From NCBI RefSeq assembly GCF_001263795.1, contig NZ_LHUR01000022.1:186001-250000 (forward strand): a DNA stretch of 64,000 nucleotides. Reading direction: 5' to 3'. The notes below the pieces were generated by a model. It did not search any database. It was not told the origin of the DNA and saw only the letters and a list, made by a program, of their open reading frames with translations. This stretch comes from Clostridium homopropionicum DSM 5847 (lineage in GTDB: Bacteria > Bacillota > Clostridia > Clostridiales > Clostridiaceae). Below, piece by piece: positions 16,835 through 25,723 of the stretch (the first letter of the stretch is position 1; every line of letters begins with the position of its first letter). The position numbers were made by a program, and so were the translations under genes.

Positions 16835-18957
16835 TATTGTGTTTTTAGTGCTCTCATGGAATTTAAAATAGCGATTACTGCCACACCTACATCTGCAAAT
16901 ACAGCCTCCCACATGTTTGCAAAGCCTAAAGCTCCAAGAAGTAATACAACTAGCTTAACCCCTAATGCAAAAATAATATTTTGAAGTACAATGCTTTTTG
17001 TTCTTTTAGATATTTTTACTGCCGTAGCTATTTTAGATGGTTCATCTGTCATGATTACTACGTCGGCAGCTTCAATTGCTGCATCAGAACCTACTCCTCC
17101 CATGGCAATGCCTATATCAGCTCTAGCCAGTACAGGTGCATCATTAATTCCATCTCCGACAAAAATTATCTTTCCTTTGTTATTCTTATCTGTATCCATC
17201 ATTTCAAGTTTTTCAACTTTTTCTCCTGGTAATAACTCAGAGTATATTTTCTCTATTCCTAATCTTTTTCCTACTGCTTCTGCAGCTAGCTTTGAGTCTC
17301 CTGTAAGCATTATAATTTTCTTAATTCCCATTTCTTTAAGAATATCAATTGCAGCTTTTGAATCCTCCTTTATTTCGTCGGAAATCACTATATAACCACA
17401 ATATACTTTATCTACAGCTACATAAACAATAGTACCTATTGCATCAACTTCATTAAAACTAATATTATCCTCTTTCATTAGCTTTGCATTACCTACTGCA
17501 ACTTCATTTTCTTTTAGTTTTATCCTTATTCCTTTGCCTGGAATTTCATTATACCCTTTTATTTCGCTTCTATTAATGTCTTTTCCATAAGCCTCCAAAA
17601 TAGATAACCCTATTGGGTGATTAGAGTAAGCCTCAGCAAAAGCAGCATATTCTAATAAATCATCCTTTGAGATTGCTCCTGTGGTTTTTATTTCTGTAAC
17701 CTTAAATACACCTTTAGTTAGAGTTCCTGTCTTGTCAAATACAACTGTATCTACCTGGTTAAGAGCCTCTAGATAATTTCCTCCCTTTACAAGTATGCCA
17801 TTTTTTGATGCTCCTCCTATACCACCAAAGAAACCTAAAGGAATTGATACTACTAAGGCACATGGGCAAGACACAACTAAAAATACCAGTGCCCTGTATA
17901 TCCATTGTTGGAAAGTAGCTCCCTGAATTAATAGTGGAGGTATAATCGATAAAATTAAAGCCGTAATTACTACTGCTGGTGTATAATATCTTGCAAATTT
18001 AGTAATAAAGTTTTCAGTTGGTGCCTTTCTGCTGCTAGCATTCTCCACTAAATCTAATATCTTAGCTACAGTAGAATCTTTAAAGACTTTCTCAACTTGT
18101 ATACTTAATACCCCATTTTTATTGATAAATCCACTTAATACCGAAGCTCCAGCTTCCACCTCTCTTGGCACAGACTCACCAGTTAAAGCTGATGTATCTA
18201 ACATGGATTTACCTTCTAATACTCTTCCATCAAGAGGAATTTTTTCTCCTGGTTTTACAACTATTATATCTCCAACTTTTATTTCTTCTGGACTTACCCT
18301 TTTTATATCGTTATCTATTTTTAAATTAGCATAATCAGGTCTAATATCCATAAGCTCACTAATGGACTTTCTAGACTTTTTAACAGCCATGTCTTGAAAT
18401 AGCTCCCCTATTTGGTAGAACAGCATAACTGCCACTCCCTCTGGAAATTCTCCAATTGCAAAAGCCCCCACAGTAGCAATACTCATTAAAAAGTTTTCAT
18501 CAAATACTTGTCCTCTTAAAATGTTCTTAATAGCCCTAAGTAATATTTCTCCACCAACTATCAAATAGCTTACTAAAAATAGAGTAAATTCAATTTTTTC
18601 AGGAAACTTGAAATAAAGTGCACTGAAAAATAGTACTAAACCTACAGCTATTTTAAATATTTCTTCTTTATAACCTTCATCGCTGTCTTCATGAGAATGA
18701 TGCTTTTCTGCTTTAGTATCTTCTCTATTTATAACCTTCACTTCGGGCTCTATCATTTTTACTATATTCGCAGCTTCATTTAATATTCTATTAAAATCAC
18801 TATTGTGATCTAAATTTACTATAAGCTTTTTAGATACAAAATCTACAGTGGCCTTGTCTACTCCTGAAATTTTATTGGCTTCTCTTTCGATTTTAGCAGC
18901 ACAATTTGCACAACATAAGCCTTCTAGAAATAGCTCTTTCTTGTTTTTATCACCCAT
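16834..18957 (-). CDS. cadA: Heavy-metal P1B-type ATPase (Cd2+/Zn2+/Pb2+ exporter, CadA/ZntA-like)
   Basis: 707 residues. The N-terminal heavy-metal-associated domain has GLCCANCAAKIE, and a His-rich stretch (EKHHSHEDSDE, about 85-95) precedes the membrane part. The transmembrane CPC motif (SCPCALVVSIPLG), phosphorylation motif FDKTGTLTKG, the HP motif SNHPIG and the hinge GDGINDAPVLARADIGIAMG are all present. CPC plus this HMA type is typical of Zn/Cd/Pb exporters rather than copper pumps. It lies 16 bases downstream of a CadC/ArsR-family gene and shares its promoter and operator. Confidence 0.92.
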   Translation of the reverse strand: MGDKNKKELFLEGLCCANCAAKIEREANKISGVDKATVDFVSKKLIVNLDHNSDFNRILNEAANIVKMIEPEVKVINREDTKAEKHHSHEDSDEGYKEEIFKIAVGLVLFFSALYFKFPEKIEFTLFLVSYLIVGGEILLRAIKNILRGQVFDENFLMSIATVGAFAIGEFPEGVAVMLFYQIGELFQDMAVKKSRKSISELMDIRPDYANLKIDNDIKRVSPEEIKVGDIIVVKPGEKIPLDGRVLEGKSMLDTSALTGESVPREVEAGASVLSGFINKNGVLSIQVEKVFKDSTVAKILDLVENASSRKAPTENFITKFARYYTPAVVITALILSIIPPLLIQGATFQQWIYRALVFLVVSCPCALVVSIPLGFFGGIGGASKNGILVKGGNYLEALNQVDTVVFDKTGTLTKGVFKVTEIKTTGAISKDDLLEYAAFAEAYSNHPIGLSILEAYGKDINRSEIKGYNEIPGKGIRIKLKENEVAVGNAKLMKEDNISFNEVDAIGTIVYVAVDKVYCGYIVISDEIKEDSKAAIDILKEMGIKKIIMLTGDSKLAAEAVGKRLGIEKIYSELLPGEKVEKLEMMDTDKNNKGKIIFVGDGINDAPVLARADIGIAMGGVGSDAAIEAADVVIMTDEPSKIATAVKISKRTKSIVLQNIIFALGVKLVVLLLGALGFANMWEAVFADVGVAVIAILNSMRALKTQ

Positions 18958-18973
18958 TCTATGTCCCCCTTAG

Positions 18974-19342
18974 TTATTTTTCATTGACATGAGCGTAACC
19001 ATAATCAAAAATCTTTTTTATATGATCATCATCTAATGAATAGTATACTACCTTTCCTTCTCTTCTATGCTTAACCAATCTAGTATGCTTTAGTACTTTA
19101 AGCTGATGTGATATAGCTGATTGACTCATTCCAAGCAACGCTGCCATATCGCAAACACACATTTCAGCTTGAAAAAGAGCATACAGTATCTTCGTTCTTG
19201 TAGTATCTCCAAAGACCTTAAAAAGCTCTGCTAAATCATACAAGATTTCGTCCTTTGGCATACCTTTTCTAACCGAATTTATAATATCCTCGTGAATAAC
19301 GCTACAGTTACAGCTTTCTATACAGTTTTCGTTTTTATTCAA
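18974..19342 (-). CDS. cadC: ArsR/SmtB-family metal-responsive repressor, CadC-like
   Basis: About 122 residues with a winged-helix HTH (LAELFKVFGDTTRTKILYAL, then LLGMSQSAISHQLKVLKHTRLVKHRREGKVVYYSL). Cysteines lie where CadC binds Cd/Pb: CNC near the N-terminus and CVCD in the first helix region. It would repress cadCA until metal binds. The start is taken as TTG 19342 because GGAGGGGAG (19354-19346) lies upstream of it and inside the longer frame starting at ATG 19357. That longer start would have the operator, not an RBS, in front. Confidence 0.88.
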   Translation of the reverse strand: MNKNENCIESCNCSVIHEDIINSVRKGMPKDEILYDLAELFKVFGDTTRTKILYALFQAEMCVCDMAALLGMSQSAISHQLKVLKHTRLVKHRREGKVVYYSLDDDHIKKIFDYGYAHVNEK

Positions 19343-19358
19343 TAAACTCCCCTCCATT

Positions 19359-19380
19359 CATATGAATGTATATTCATATG
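19359..19380. promoter_or_regulatory. CadC/ArsR-family operator palindrome
   Basis: CATATGAA and TTCATATG are perfect inverted half-sites with a 6-base spacer. They lie just after the likely transcription start of cadCA. The TGAA...TTCA core matches the class of sites bound by CadC/CzrA/SmtB regulators. Confidence 0.8.
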
Positions 19381-19389
19381 TTCAATAAT

Positions 19390-19418
19390 AGTATATTACT
19401 ATGTTCTTATTTAGTCAA
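19390..19418 (-). promoter_or_regulatory. cadCA promoter
   Basis: TTGACT (19418-19413) and TATACT (19395-19390) are spaced by 17 bases on the minus strand. The operator begins 10 bases downstream of the -10. Confidence 0.8.
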
Positions 19419-19435
19419 TACATTATTGAGATAAA

Positions 19436-19461
19436 ATAAAAAACTGTGTTATTCACACAGC
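19436..19461 (-). terminator. Terminator of the diguanylate cyclase at 19475-20569
   Basis: On the minus strand CTGTGT pairs with ACACAG around a 5-base loop, followed by a T-run. Confidence 0.75.
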
Positions 19462-19474
19462 TATAATTATATTT

Positions 19475-20569
19475 CTAATCATTTATTTTTAATTTACATG
19501 CATAGCAGACCTTATTCCTTCCTGCTTCCTTCGCACAGTATAGTGCCTGGTCAGCTTTAAGTAATAATTCTTTTAAATTCTGTGCATTATGAGGAAATGC
19601 AGCTATGCCAATAGAGATGGTAATTTTAATTTTTTTATTATCTAGCAAAAAGAATTTATTATCTTCGATACTCTTTCTTATATTTTCTCCTATTTTAAAG
19701 GCTTCTGAAGGAGTTCTTCTTGGAAGTAACACTGTAAACTCTTCTCCCCCATTTCGTGAAACTATATCTCCTTGTTTGCAGTTCAACTTTAAAATATAAG
19801 CTAATTGCTGCAGTACAGCATCACCTGAACTATGTCCATAGGTATCATTTACTAGTTTAAAATGGTCTATATCAATCATAAGTATACATAAGTCTTCGTG
19901 GTTTTTCTTAGCATCCTCTAACAAGGAGGTTGCCAATTTCTCAAATCTGCGTACATTATTTAAACCAGTTAGAAAGTCTACTGAAGCTTCAGCCTTATAT
20001 TTCGAATACTTGTGATTAGATAAGTCTATGCTTTCTCGGAAAAAATAAATTATAATTGCTGCGGAAAAGTTCATCAAGAAATAATACATTAGAACTATAT
20101 TTTTATTAGGAACATTCCAAAGTAAGTATGAAATAGTAACTAGTAATGCTAATATAGCGCCTCCAGCTTTAAATACCCAGGTTTTAAAAGAAGAAAGCTT
20201 TCTCCTCTCTATATAACTACATACTAATACAGTGGCTGTTATATTACATAAGGCTAATAAAGCAGACAAATTAACTCCATAATATAGTGCTCTAAATATT
20301 ATTGTAATAAGTGCTGTTATCAAACAAACAGTAAATCCGTAATAGGAAGCTAAAACAATGGAAAAATTTCTCAAATCTAAAATAGTACTTGTCCCAACTA
20401 TTTTTATAGTTGACAACATAAGAATTATAGAAAGGATTCCAAACATTACACCAATGAAAATTCTTCTTTCTAACTTACTTAGGTCAAAATCTATATGCCT
20501 TATAATGCTGCCCATAATAAATAGAAATGTAATCATGGTAAGAAGATTTATATAAAAATCATATAGCAT
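19475..20569 (-). CDS. Membrane diguanylate cyclase (5TM/LytS-like sensor plus GGDEF)
   Basis: 364 residues. Six or so hydrophobic helices (first 185 residues) include a segment like the LytS/YhcK 5TM receptor (RNFSIVLASYYGFTVCLITALI). A GGDEF domain (about 200-355) has the active signature NGGEEF, DIDHFKLVNDTYGHSSGD and DQALYCAKEAGRNKV. The inhibitory-site motif is not kept (KQGD where RxxD would be). It makes cyclic-di-GMP from two GTP. It is a single gene between two terminators. Confidence 0.88.
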   Translation of the reverse strand: MLYDFYINLLTMITFLFIMGSIIRHIDFDLSKLERRIFIGVMFGILSIILMLSTIKIVGTSTILDLRNFSIVLASYYGFTVCLITALITIIFRALYYGVNLSALLALCNITATVLVCSYIERRKLSSFKTWVFKAGGAILALLVTISYLLWNVPNKNIVLMYYFLMNFSAAIIIYFFRESIDLSNHKYSKYKAEASVDFLTGLNNVRRFEKLATSLLEDAKKNHEDLCILMIDIDHFKLVNDTYGHSSGDAVLQQLAYILKLNCKQGDIVSRNGGEEFTVLLPRRTPSEAFKIGENIRKSIEDNKFFLLDNKKIKITISIGIAAFPHNAQNLKELLLKADQALYCAKEAGRNKVCYACKLKIND

Positions 20570-20681
20570 AAATTCTCTCCTTAATCAAATTTAGTATACC
20601 TCTATATAAATATCGGTCAAAAAACTATGTTAATTTACATAATTCTACACCTTTTCAATAACTGTTTCAATTTATTATAAT

Positions 20682-20720
20682 AAAAATAAACTCACACCTA
20701 TTCTCTTGTAAGTGTGAGTT
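20682..20720 (-). terminator. Terminator after the CooS-family gene
   Basis: On the minus strand AACTCACAC pairs with GTGTGAGTT, with a T-rich tail (TTATTTTTATT), immediately after the stop at 20728. Confidence 0.83.
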
Positions 20721-20727
20721 TTCTATT

Positions 20728-22644
20728 TTAGCTTAATCCCATTTTCTTTCTCTTATTTACTATATGTGCTTCTATATTTTTTGCAACTTCTACAGGATCA
20801 TCTCCAAGAGCCACCTTACCACCAGTAATATCTTCTACTTCTTCAGTTAGTAGCTTTACAAGCTTAGGGGCACCAGTCATAAATGGAGTTGGAGATAAAT
20901 GAGTATATGCACCATATGCTATTGCAAATATTCCATCTATAGTAGCCTTTTGTTCCATCCATTCTGGGGCAGTAACTGCTATTGGCAAATCAGATACATC
21001 TACATCTAAGTGATCTGCAAGAGCAGTTACAAGCATTGATATTCTTCCTGTATCTGTACAAGTTCCAAAGCTTAATACTGGAGGAATCTTCAATAAATTA
21101 CAAACTTCTTTTAAACCTTCCCCAGCTATTTCATTTGCCGCTTCTAAAGTGCACAGTCCAGCTACCTCTAGTGCATGGTTTCCGCAGCCTCCTGCAACAA
21201 CTAATATATCTTTTTTAATTAATTCCTTTGTAAGATTTACTGTATTCCAGTCTTGTGGACCGTTTCTTAGTGTTGAGCAGTTTGCAAGTGCTACTACACC
21301 TTTAATCTTTCCTGCTGCTATTACATCTACTAATGGATCAAGTTTATTTCCAAGTGCTCCTAAAACTGCTTCAGTTGAAAAGCCTGCTATTGCCTTTTGA
21401 ATTTTCTTTGGAACCATTGGTTGAACTTTGCCTTTGCGCTTTTTAAAGTTTTCTATGGCTAAATCAATTAAGGTATCTGCCATTTCATTTACTTTTTCAG
21501 GATAGTATGGAATCTTATGATTGAGTCCAGGCAAGTCTATAATAGTACTTATACTCACTAAAGTTGCTTGATATCTTTCTGCATAGTGATCTATGGCTGG
21601 TGGTGAACAGTTTTCTTCCATTGCTAAAACGTCTACTGTCCCTGTAGCTAAAAGAGGTTCTATAGACAACCAATTACCCATTAAGCCTACAAAAACATCA
21701 TCTACTTGGAATCTTTGTAACAATTCTTGACCTGTTTCAATGGAGCCTACTACACGAAGTCCCTTTGCTCCGGCTGCTTTTGCTTTTTCTTGAACTTCAG
21801 CTAATCTTGCCTTCTCTATTGTAGCAGCTCCACCCCAAGGTTGGTGTCCATTAAATACTACATTTACGTAGTCCGGATCCATGATACCTAAGTCTACGTT
21901 TACTTCATGAGGGGTAGGTGTTCCAAATAAAATATCTTGAACCATTTCAAGTCCAATTTGAGAATTATATATAGTAGCTATTCCTAATCGAAGTGCCTTT
22001 GCAGCTAAAGATTTATAGCTTCCATCTACATTTGTTAAGCAGCTAGCTACACAGTTTTGCTCTTCATGAATTGTTCCTTTAGGGTAAACATTTATCTTCT
22101 TCCAAAGTTCTTTTCTTTTTCTTGGTGCAAAAGCTTCTACCATAAGGTTCTCATCATCTTCAGCAATTTCTTGTTGTCTTTGCAACAATTCTGCTAATTG
22201 TATAGCCATTTGGTTTGTATCTTGATTTGTATTAATTCCTAGCTTTTCACACATCCATTTTAGCTTATTTACATCTTTAATTGTAAATGGGGTTTTTCCT
22301 TCTCCTGTTGCTTTCAATGTACGGAAGGCTTCATATGCATGATGGCTGTATGTACCTGCCCCCATTATATTTTTTAATAGGAAATTTCTCATGGCCATTG
22401 CATCTGGTCCAATTCCACATACACCTTTTTCTGGTTCACCTTTATCATTTATTCTACATGGTCCTTGAGAGCATAATTGACAGCTTAATCCTTGAAGACA
22501 GAATTTACAACGTATCTTTTCCTGCTTAGTCCATCTGTCAAATACATTAGACATTCCATCTTCTCTAATTTTTTTTAGCATCTCTTCAACGGAATCGTGG
22601 TAGCTTACACGTCCTTCAGCTTTTTCTAATATAGTTTCACTCAT
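20728..22644 (-). CDS. cooS: CooS-family (anaerobic CO dehydrogenase-like) protein lacking a canonical C-cluster cysteine
   Basis: About 638 residues, the full CooS length. The Fe-S ligand region for clusters B and D is present (CKFC at 46-49, then CQLCSQGPC and GVCG at 76). Of the six C-cluster ligands of Carboxydothermus CODH-II, I can align His261 with His267 (NGHQP), Cys333 with Cys346 (EENCSPP), Cys446 with Cys456, Cys476 with Cys487 and Cys526 with Cys529 (GTCTD), plus catalytic Lys566. The Cys295 position (GICCTG in true enzymes) reads GSIETG, with Glu303. CooS-V of C. hydrogenoformans also lacks a ligand cysteine, holds an Fe-S-O hybrid cluster and has no CO activity. No cooC or cooF is nearby. 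The start is ATG 22644, well spaced from GAGGTG. Confidence 0.88.
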   Translation of the reverse strand: MSETILEKAEGRVSYHDSVEEMLKKIREDGMSNVFDRWTKQEKIRCKFCLQGLSCQLCSQGPCRINDKGEPEKGVCGIGPDAMAMRNFLLKNIMGAGTYSHHAYEAFRTLKATGEGKTPFTIKDVNKLKWMCEKLGINTNQDTNQMAIQLAELLQRQQEIAEDDENLMVEAFAPRKRKELWKKINVYPKGTIHEEQNCVASCLTNVDGSYKSLAAKALRLGIATIYNSQIGLEMVQDILFGTPTPHEVNVDLGIMDPDYVNVVFNGHQPWGGAATIEKARLAEVQEKAKAAGAKGLRVVGSIETGQELLQRFQVDDVFVGLMGNWLSIEPLLATGTVDVLAMEENCSPPAIDHYAERYQATLVSISTIIDLPGLNHKIPYYPEKVNEMADTLIDLAIENFKKRKGKVQPMVPKKIQKAIAGFSTEAVLGALGNKLDPLVDVIAAGKIKGVVALANCSTLRNGPQDWNTVNLTKELIKKDILVVAGGCGNHALEVAGLCTLEAANEIAGEGLKEVCNLLKIPPVLSFGTCTDTGRISMLVTALADHLDVDVSDLPIAVTAPEWMEQKATIDGIFAIAYGAYTHLSPTPFMTGAPKLVKLLTEEVEDITGGKVALGDDPVEVAKNIEAHIVNKRKKMGLS

Positions 22645-22710
22645 AGAAATACTCACCTCGTTTTAAATTTTACTAATAGTAAGATTTCCATATAGGAGTA
22701 AAACTATGTA

Positions 22711-25101
22711 TTAATTATGAATATATTCTACTCTATTTCTTCCATTCTTTTTAGCTTCATATAATAGCATATCTGCTCTTTTGATTACAGCTTTTGAATC
22801 ATCATCATTTATATATTCTGTAAGCCCTATGCTTACTGTAATTCTCAAAGTTTCTATGTCAAAAATATAATCCTCAACTTTTTTTCTTATCGATTCTGAA
22901 ATAGCTAAAGCATCCTCCTTATTTAAATCTGGTAATACAACTACAAATTCTTCTCCACCATATCTTCCTAATAGGTCTTTTTCTCTAGTGCACTTATCAA
23001 TTATTCTGCAAAGTGTTACTATAACCCAATCACCTACTTGATGACCATAGGTATCATTTACCCTTTTAAAGAAATCGATATCTATCATCATAACCCATAA
23101 ACCATGGTTAAAAAATTTAGCCTTACTTATCTCATCTTCAAGTCTCTCATTAATATATTGATGATTATATAAGTTTGTAAGACTATCTCTTTTAGATATA
23201 TCTTGGAGTTCTAAATTTGCCTTGATAAGTTGAGAATTTCTTTCACTCAATTCACTATTCATTATCTCTATTTCTTCTTTTGCCTTCCTAAGCTTGTCCT
23301 CCACTTCTTTCCTTTTTGTAATATCTCTTCCAACGAAAATCATCCCATAGGGCTCATTTTTTTCATTTCTCAGAATATCAGCATTTACTTCTGTTCTATA
23401 TGATGTACCATCTTTTTTTACCATGGTATATTCTACAGGTTCTTGTGTTCCTAGGAGCATATCAATAAATTTACCTTTTGCCTTTTCTATATCACTTTTA
23501 TGTATCATAGAAAATATATTTTTCCCAACAATTTCATCTGACTTTTCATAGCCACCTACTTTGGGAGCCGCATCATTAGCATAAGTAATTCTTCCTTCTA
23601 AATCTGTGATTACCACAGGATCTGGTAAAGACATAATCAATTTATTAAATAATTCTTGGGATTTAGCAATACTTTGCTGCATAAGCTTTTTTTCATTTAT
23701 ATCATTAATACAGTTGAGCAAAACTTCTTCTCCCTTATATTTTGCTGAAACTGCAGATATATTGCACCAAAAGTGTTCCCCATTTGCTTTTTTAAGTAGT
23801 GTTTCTTTATCTTTTATAAAGCCCATTTCTTTAACTTTATAAAAGATTTCTTCTCTATCTTTAGTATCAAAATAATACGATGCACTAGGTCTACCTACTA
23901 CATCCTTTAATCTAACGCCAAACATTTTTTCTGTATTTTCATTTATATAAATAACCTTTTCATCAACCTTTCTTGTTAGTACCAATCCTAGGGGCATGAT
24001 TTCTACCATAAGCTTAAAGATTTCCTCTGAATTTTCCAGCTTTTTAGCAGTCTCTTGATGTCCTCTTATTTCATTATTAAGTTGTTTTAAAAGCCTTATA
24101 TCTTGTCCAACAATTAATATTCCTAGTAATCTTTCTGAACTTTCATCTACTATAGGAGTACAAGAAATACTAACAGGTATTAGCTCTCCTTTTTTATTAG
24201 CACATTGCAATTCCTGAAATCTAGATACATCCTTTCCCCAATTTCTATTTACATGCATCTCATGAACAACCTTGTCCTTTAATACATATGTAATAGGACG
24301 GTTTATAAGTTCCTCTAAGCTATATCCTAATAACTCAAATGTATGCTTGCTTATTTTAATTATATTCCCCTCTGGATCAAGTAAAAAAGTTAGGTCCATA
24401 ACCTCAGTAAGCATTTCCTCAGCAAGTATAGAATTAGGAATCTGCATGAATCCGTATTTTGTTATTATATAATAAACCCCTAGAATGCTTATCATCATAT
24501 AAATTTGACCCATTAAAGGAATCTGTTTAAATCCTAAAGCCCCCAAAAAATCTTGTGTAATTAGATTTAAAACAAAAGGGATGCTTGAAGTAATGACTAT
24601 AATTCTGGCTTGTCTTTTTACTATCTTTTGTTCCGATAGCCTTCCCCATCTGTATATTATCAAAATGCTGCATAATAAATATCCGAAATTATACCAGAAA
24701 TTTCCTTTATAAAAAAGTTGTTCTACTAGATAAGTGGTTTTAATATCTGGTGAAAATAGGAAAATAACCATATATAAAAATATAAATGCTGGAATATAAA
24801 TGATTATTGTGACAATCTTATTTTGTACATATTTATTTTTAGTGATATTTAATACTAAATCTAAAGCTATGGCACTAAAGGTACACCATCCAAAGGCTGA
24901 TACTTTATTCCAAAAAGAAAAAGAGTAAACATCGCTTGCAAGATAAGCAAAGGCATAGGCAAAAGACCACAGTGCTATACTTACACATAGCAATAGAAAT
25001 ACTCTATTAACTTTACATTTACTATTTAATCCATAAGCATATAATCCTATATGCAGATAAATTAAAGATGCTAGAAAAGATATAATCGAGTATACAATCA
25101 T
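22711..25101 (-). CDS. Membrane-bound multi-PAS diguanylate cyclase
   Basis: About 796 residues: 7TM-type sensor (about 1-230) similar to the histidine kinase at 3261-5177, three PAS domains (about 235-360, 370-495, 500-620), a coiled coil, and a GGDEF domain with active YGGEEF, I-site REKD and DIDFFKRVNDTYGHQVGD. The start is set at ATG 25101 behind AGGTGG. It ends only 66 bases before the cooS start without a terminator, so the two may be co-transcribed. A Fur-like palindrome lies about 70 bases upstream. Confidence 0.87.
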   Translation of the reverse strand: MIVYSIISFLASLIYLHIGLYAYGLNSKCKVNRVFLLLCVSIALWSFAYAFAYLASDVYSFSFWNKVSAFGWCTFSAIALDLVLNITKNKYVQNKIVTIIIYIPAFIFLYMVIFLFSPDIKTTYLVEQLFYKGNFWYNFGYLLCSILIIYRWGRLSEQKIVKRQARIIVITSSIPFVLNLITQDFLGALGFKQIPLMGQIYMMISILGVYYIITKYGFMQIPNSILAEEMLTEVMDLTFLLDPEGNIIKISKHTFELLGYSLEELINRPITYVLKDKVVHEMHVNRNWGKDVSRFQELQCANKKGELIPVSISCTPIVDESSERLLGILIVGQDIRLLKQLNNEIRGHQETAKKLENSEEIFKLMVEIMPLGLVLTRKVDEKVIYINENTEKMFGVRLKDVVGRPSASYYFDTKDREEIFYKVKEMGFIKDKETLLKKANGEHFWCNISAVSAKYKGEEVLLNCINDINEKKLMQQSIAKSQELFNKLIMSLPDPVVITDLEGRITYANDAAPKVGGYEKSDEIVGKNIFSMIHKSDIEKAKGKFIDMLLGTQEPVEYTMVKKDGTSYRTEVNADILRNEKNEPYGMIFVGRDITKRKEVEDKLRKAKEEIEIMNSELSERNSQLIKANLELQDISKRDSLTNLYNHQYINERLEDEISKAKFFNHGLWVMMIDIDFFKRVNDTYGHQVGDWVIVTLCRIIDKCTREKDLLGRYGGEEFVVVLPDLNKEDALAISESIRKKVEDYIFDIETLRITVSIGLTEYINDDDSKAVIKRADMLLYEAKKNGRNRVEYIHN

Positions 25102-25167
25102 AATACTTACCACCTATACTATAATTTTATTTTTAATTAAATTAAATATTCAAAAATAAATATTATT

Positions 25168-25192
25168 TGATAATGATTGTTTATTATTATCA
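25168..25192. promoter_or_regulatory. Possible Fur-type iron box
   Basis: TGATAATGATTG and TTATTATTATCA form an imperfect inverted repeat resembling overlapping Fur boxes (TGATAAT-N-ATTATCA units). It lies between the divergent cyclase gene (70 bases away) and feoA (about 280 bases away). Which gene it serves is uncertain. Confidence 0.4.
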
Positions 25193-25410
25193 TTCTAGCA
25201 TATTATTCTATTATTTGCTAATTTTATTAAAAACTTTTTACAATAAGTTTCTCTATAGCTGTATTTATTAGATATTCTAATAAAAGCTTACCTAAACCTT
25301 TTCCTCTATTTTCTCTTTCTTATAATTGTAATATAAAACTATTGTATATTGCAACCGTTTTTCAAATTTCGTAACACTTACTTTTAGAAAATCATAGTAT
25401 ATAAAAGACA

Positions 25411-25427
25411 AGGTTAGTCTAGGTTAA
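25411..25427 (+). promoter_or_regulatory. Possible DtxR/IdeR-type half-sites upstream of feoA
   Basis: AGGTTA occurs twice, at 25411 and 25421, exactly 10 bases apart. TAGGTTAAC resembles half of the DtxR-family TTAGGTTAACCTAA site. It lies about 45-60 bases before the feoA start. Apart from this and the Fur-like site, the 347-base gap between the cyclase and feoA shows only AT-rich sequence. Confidence 0.3.
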
Positions 25428-25469
25428 CATTTGTAGCCTATGCAATTTTAAATAAATGAGGTGTATGCA

Positions 25470-25697
25470 ATGAATCAATTATCTGAGATACAAGCTGGCG
25501 AAACAGTAATAGTGGAAAGTTTATATGCTAAAGATTTATTAAAAGAGAGGATGCTAGCTTTAGGTATGACAAAAGGGGCTAAAATTGAAGTAATTAGAAA
25601 AGGTCCTGCAAATAATCTTACAGTTTATAAAATAAGAGGGAGCATGATTGCTTTAAGAAGAGAAGAGGCATCTTTAGTCCATGTTTCTATTAACTAA
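25470..25697 (+). CDS. feoA: Ferrous iron transport protein A
   Basis: 75 residues, a single SH3-like FeoA domain (ERMLALGMTKGAKIEVIRKGPANNLTVYKIRGSMIALRREEA with the typical GM and R-x-x-x-A pattern). FeoA is a small cytosolic partner that aids FeoB. The start is ATG 25470 rather than GTG 25461, because GAGGTG at 25459-25463 then serves as RBS. It precedes feoB by 26 bases in the usual feoAB order. Confidence 0.93.
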   Translation: MNQLSEIQAGETVIVESLYAKDLLKERMLALGMTKGAKIEVIRKGPANNLTVYKIRGSMIALRREEASLVHVSIN

Positions 25698-25723
25698 TTA
25701 TTACTTTTAGGAGAGTGCATTTA

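Noticed and set aside
19343-19357. ATG 19357 as the CadC start
   Set aside because: The only good RBS (GGAGGGGAG) lies inside that extension and serves TTG 19342.
20728-22644. CooS as evidence that the organism oxidises CO
   Set aside because: One C-cluster cysteine is replaced and no maturation or electron-transfer partner genes are near.
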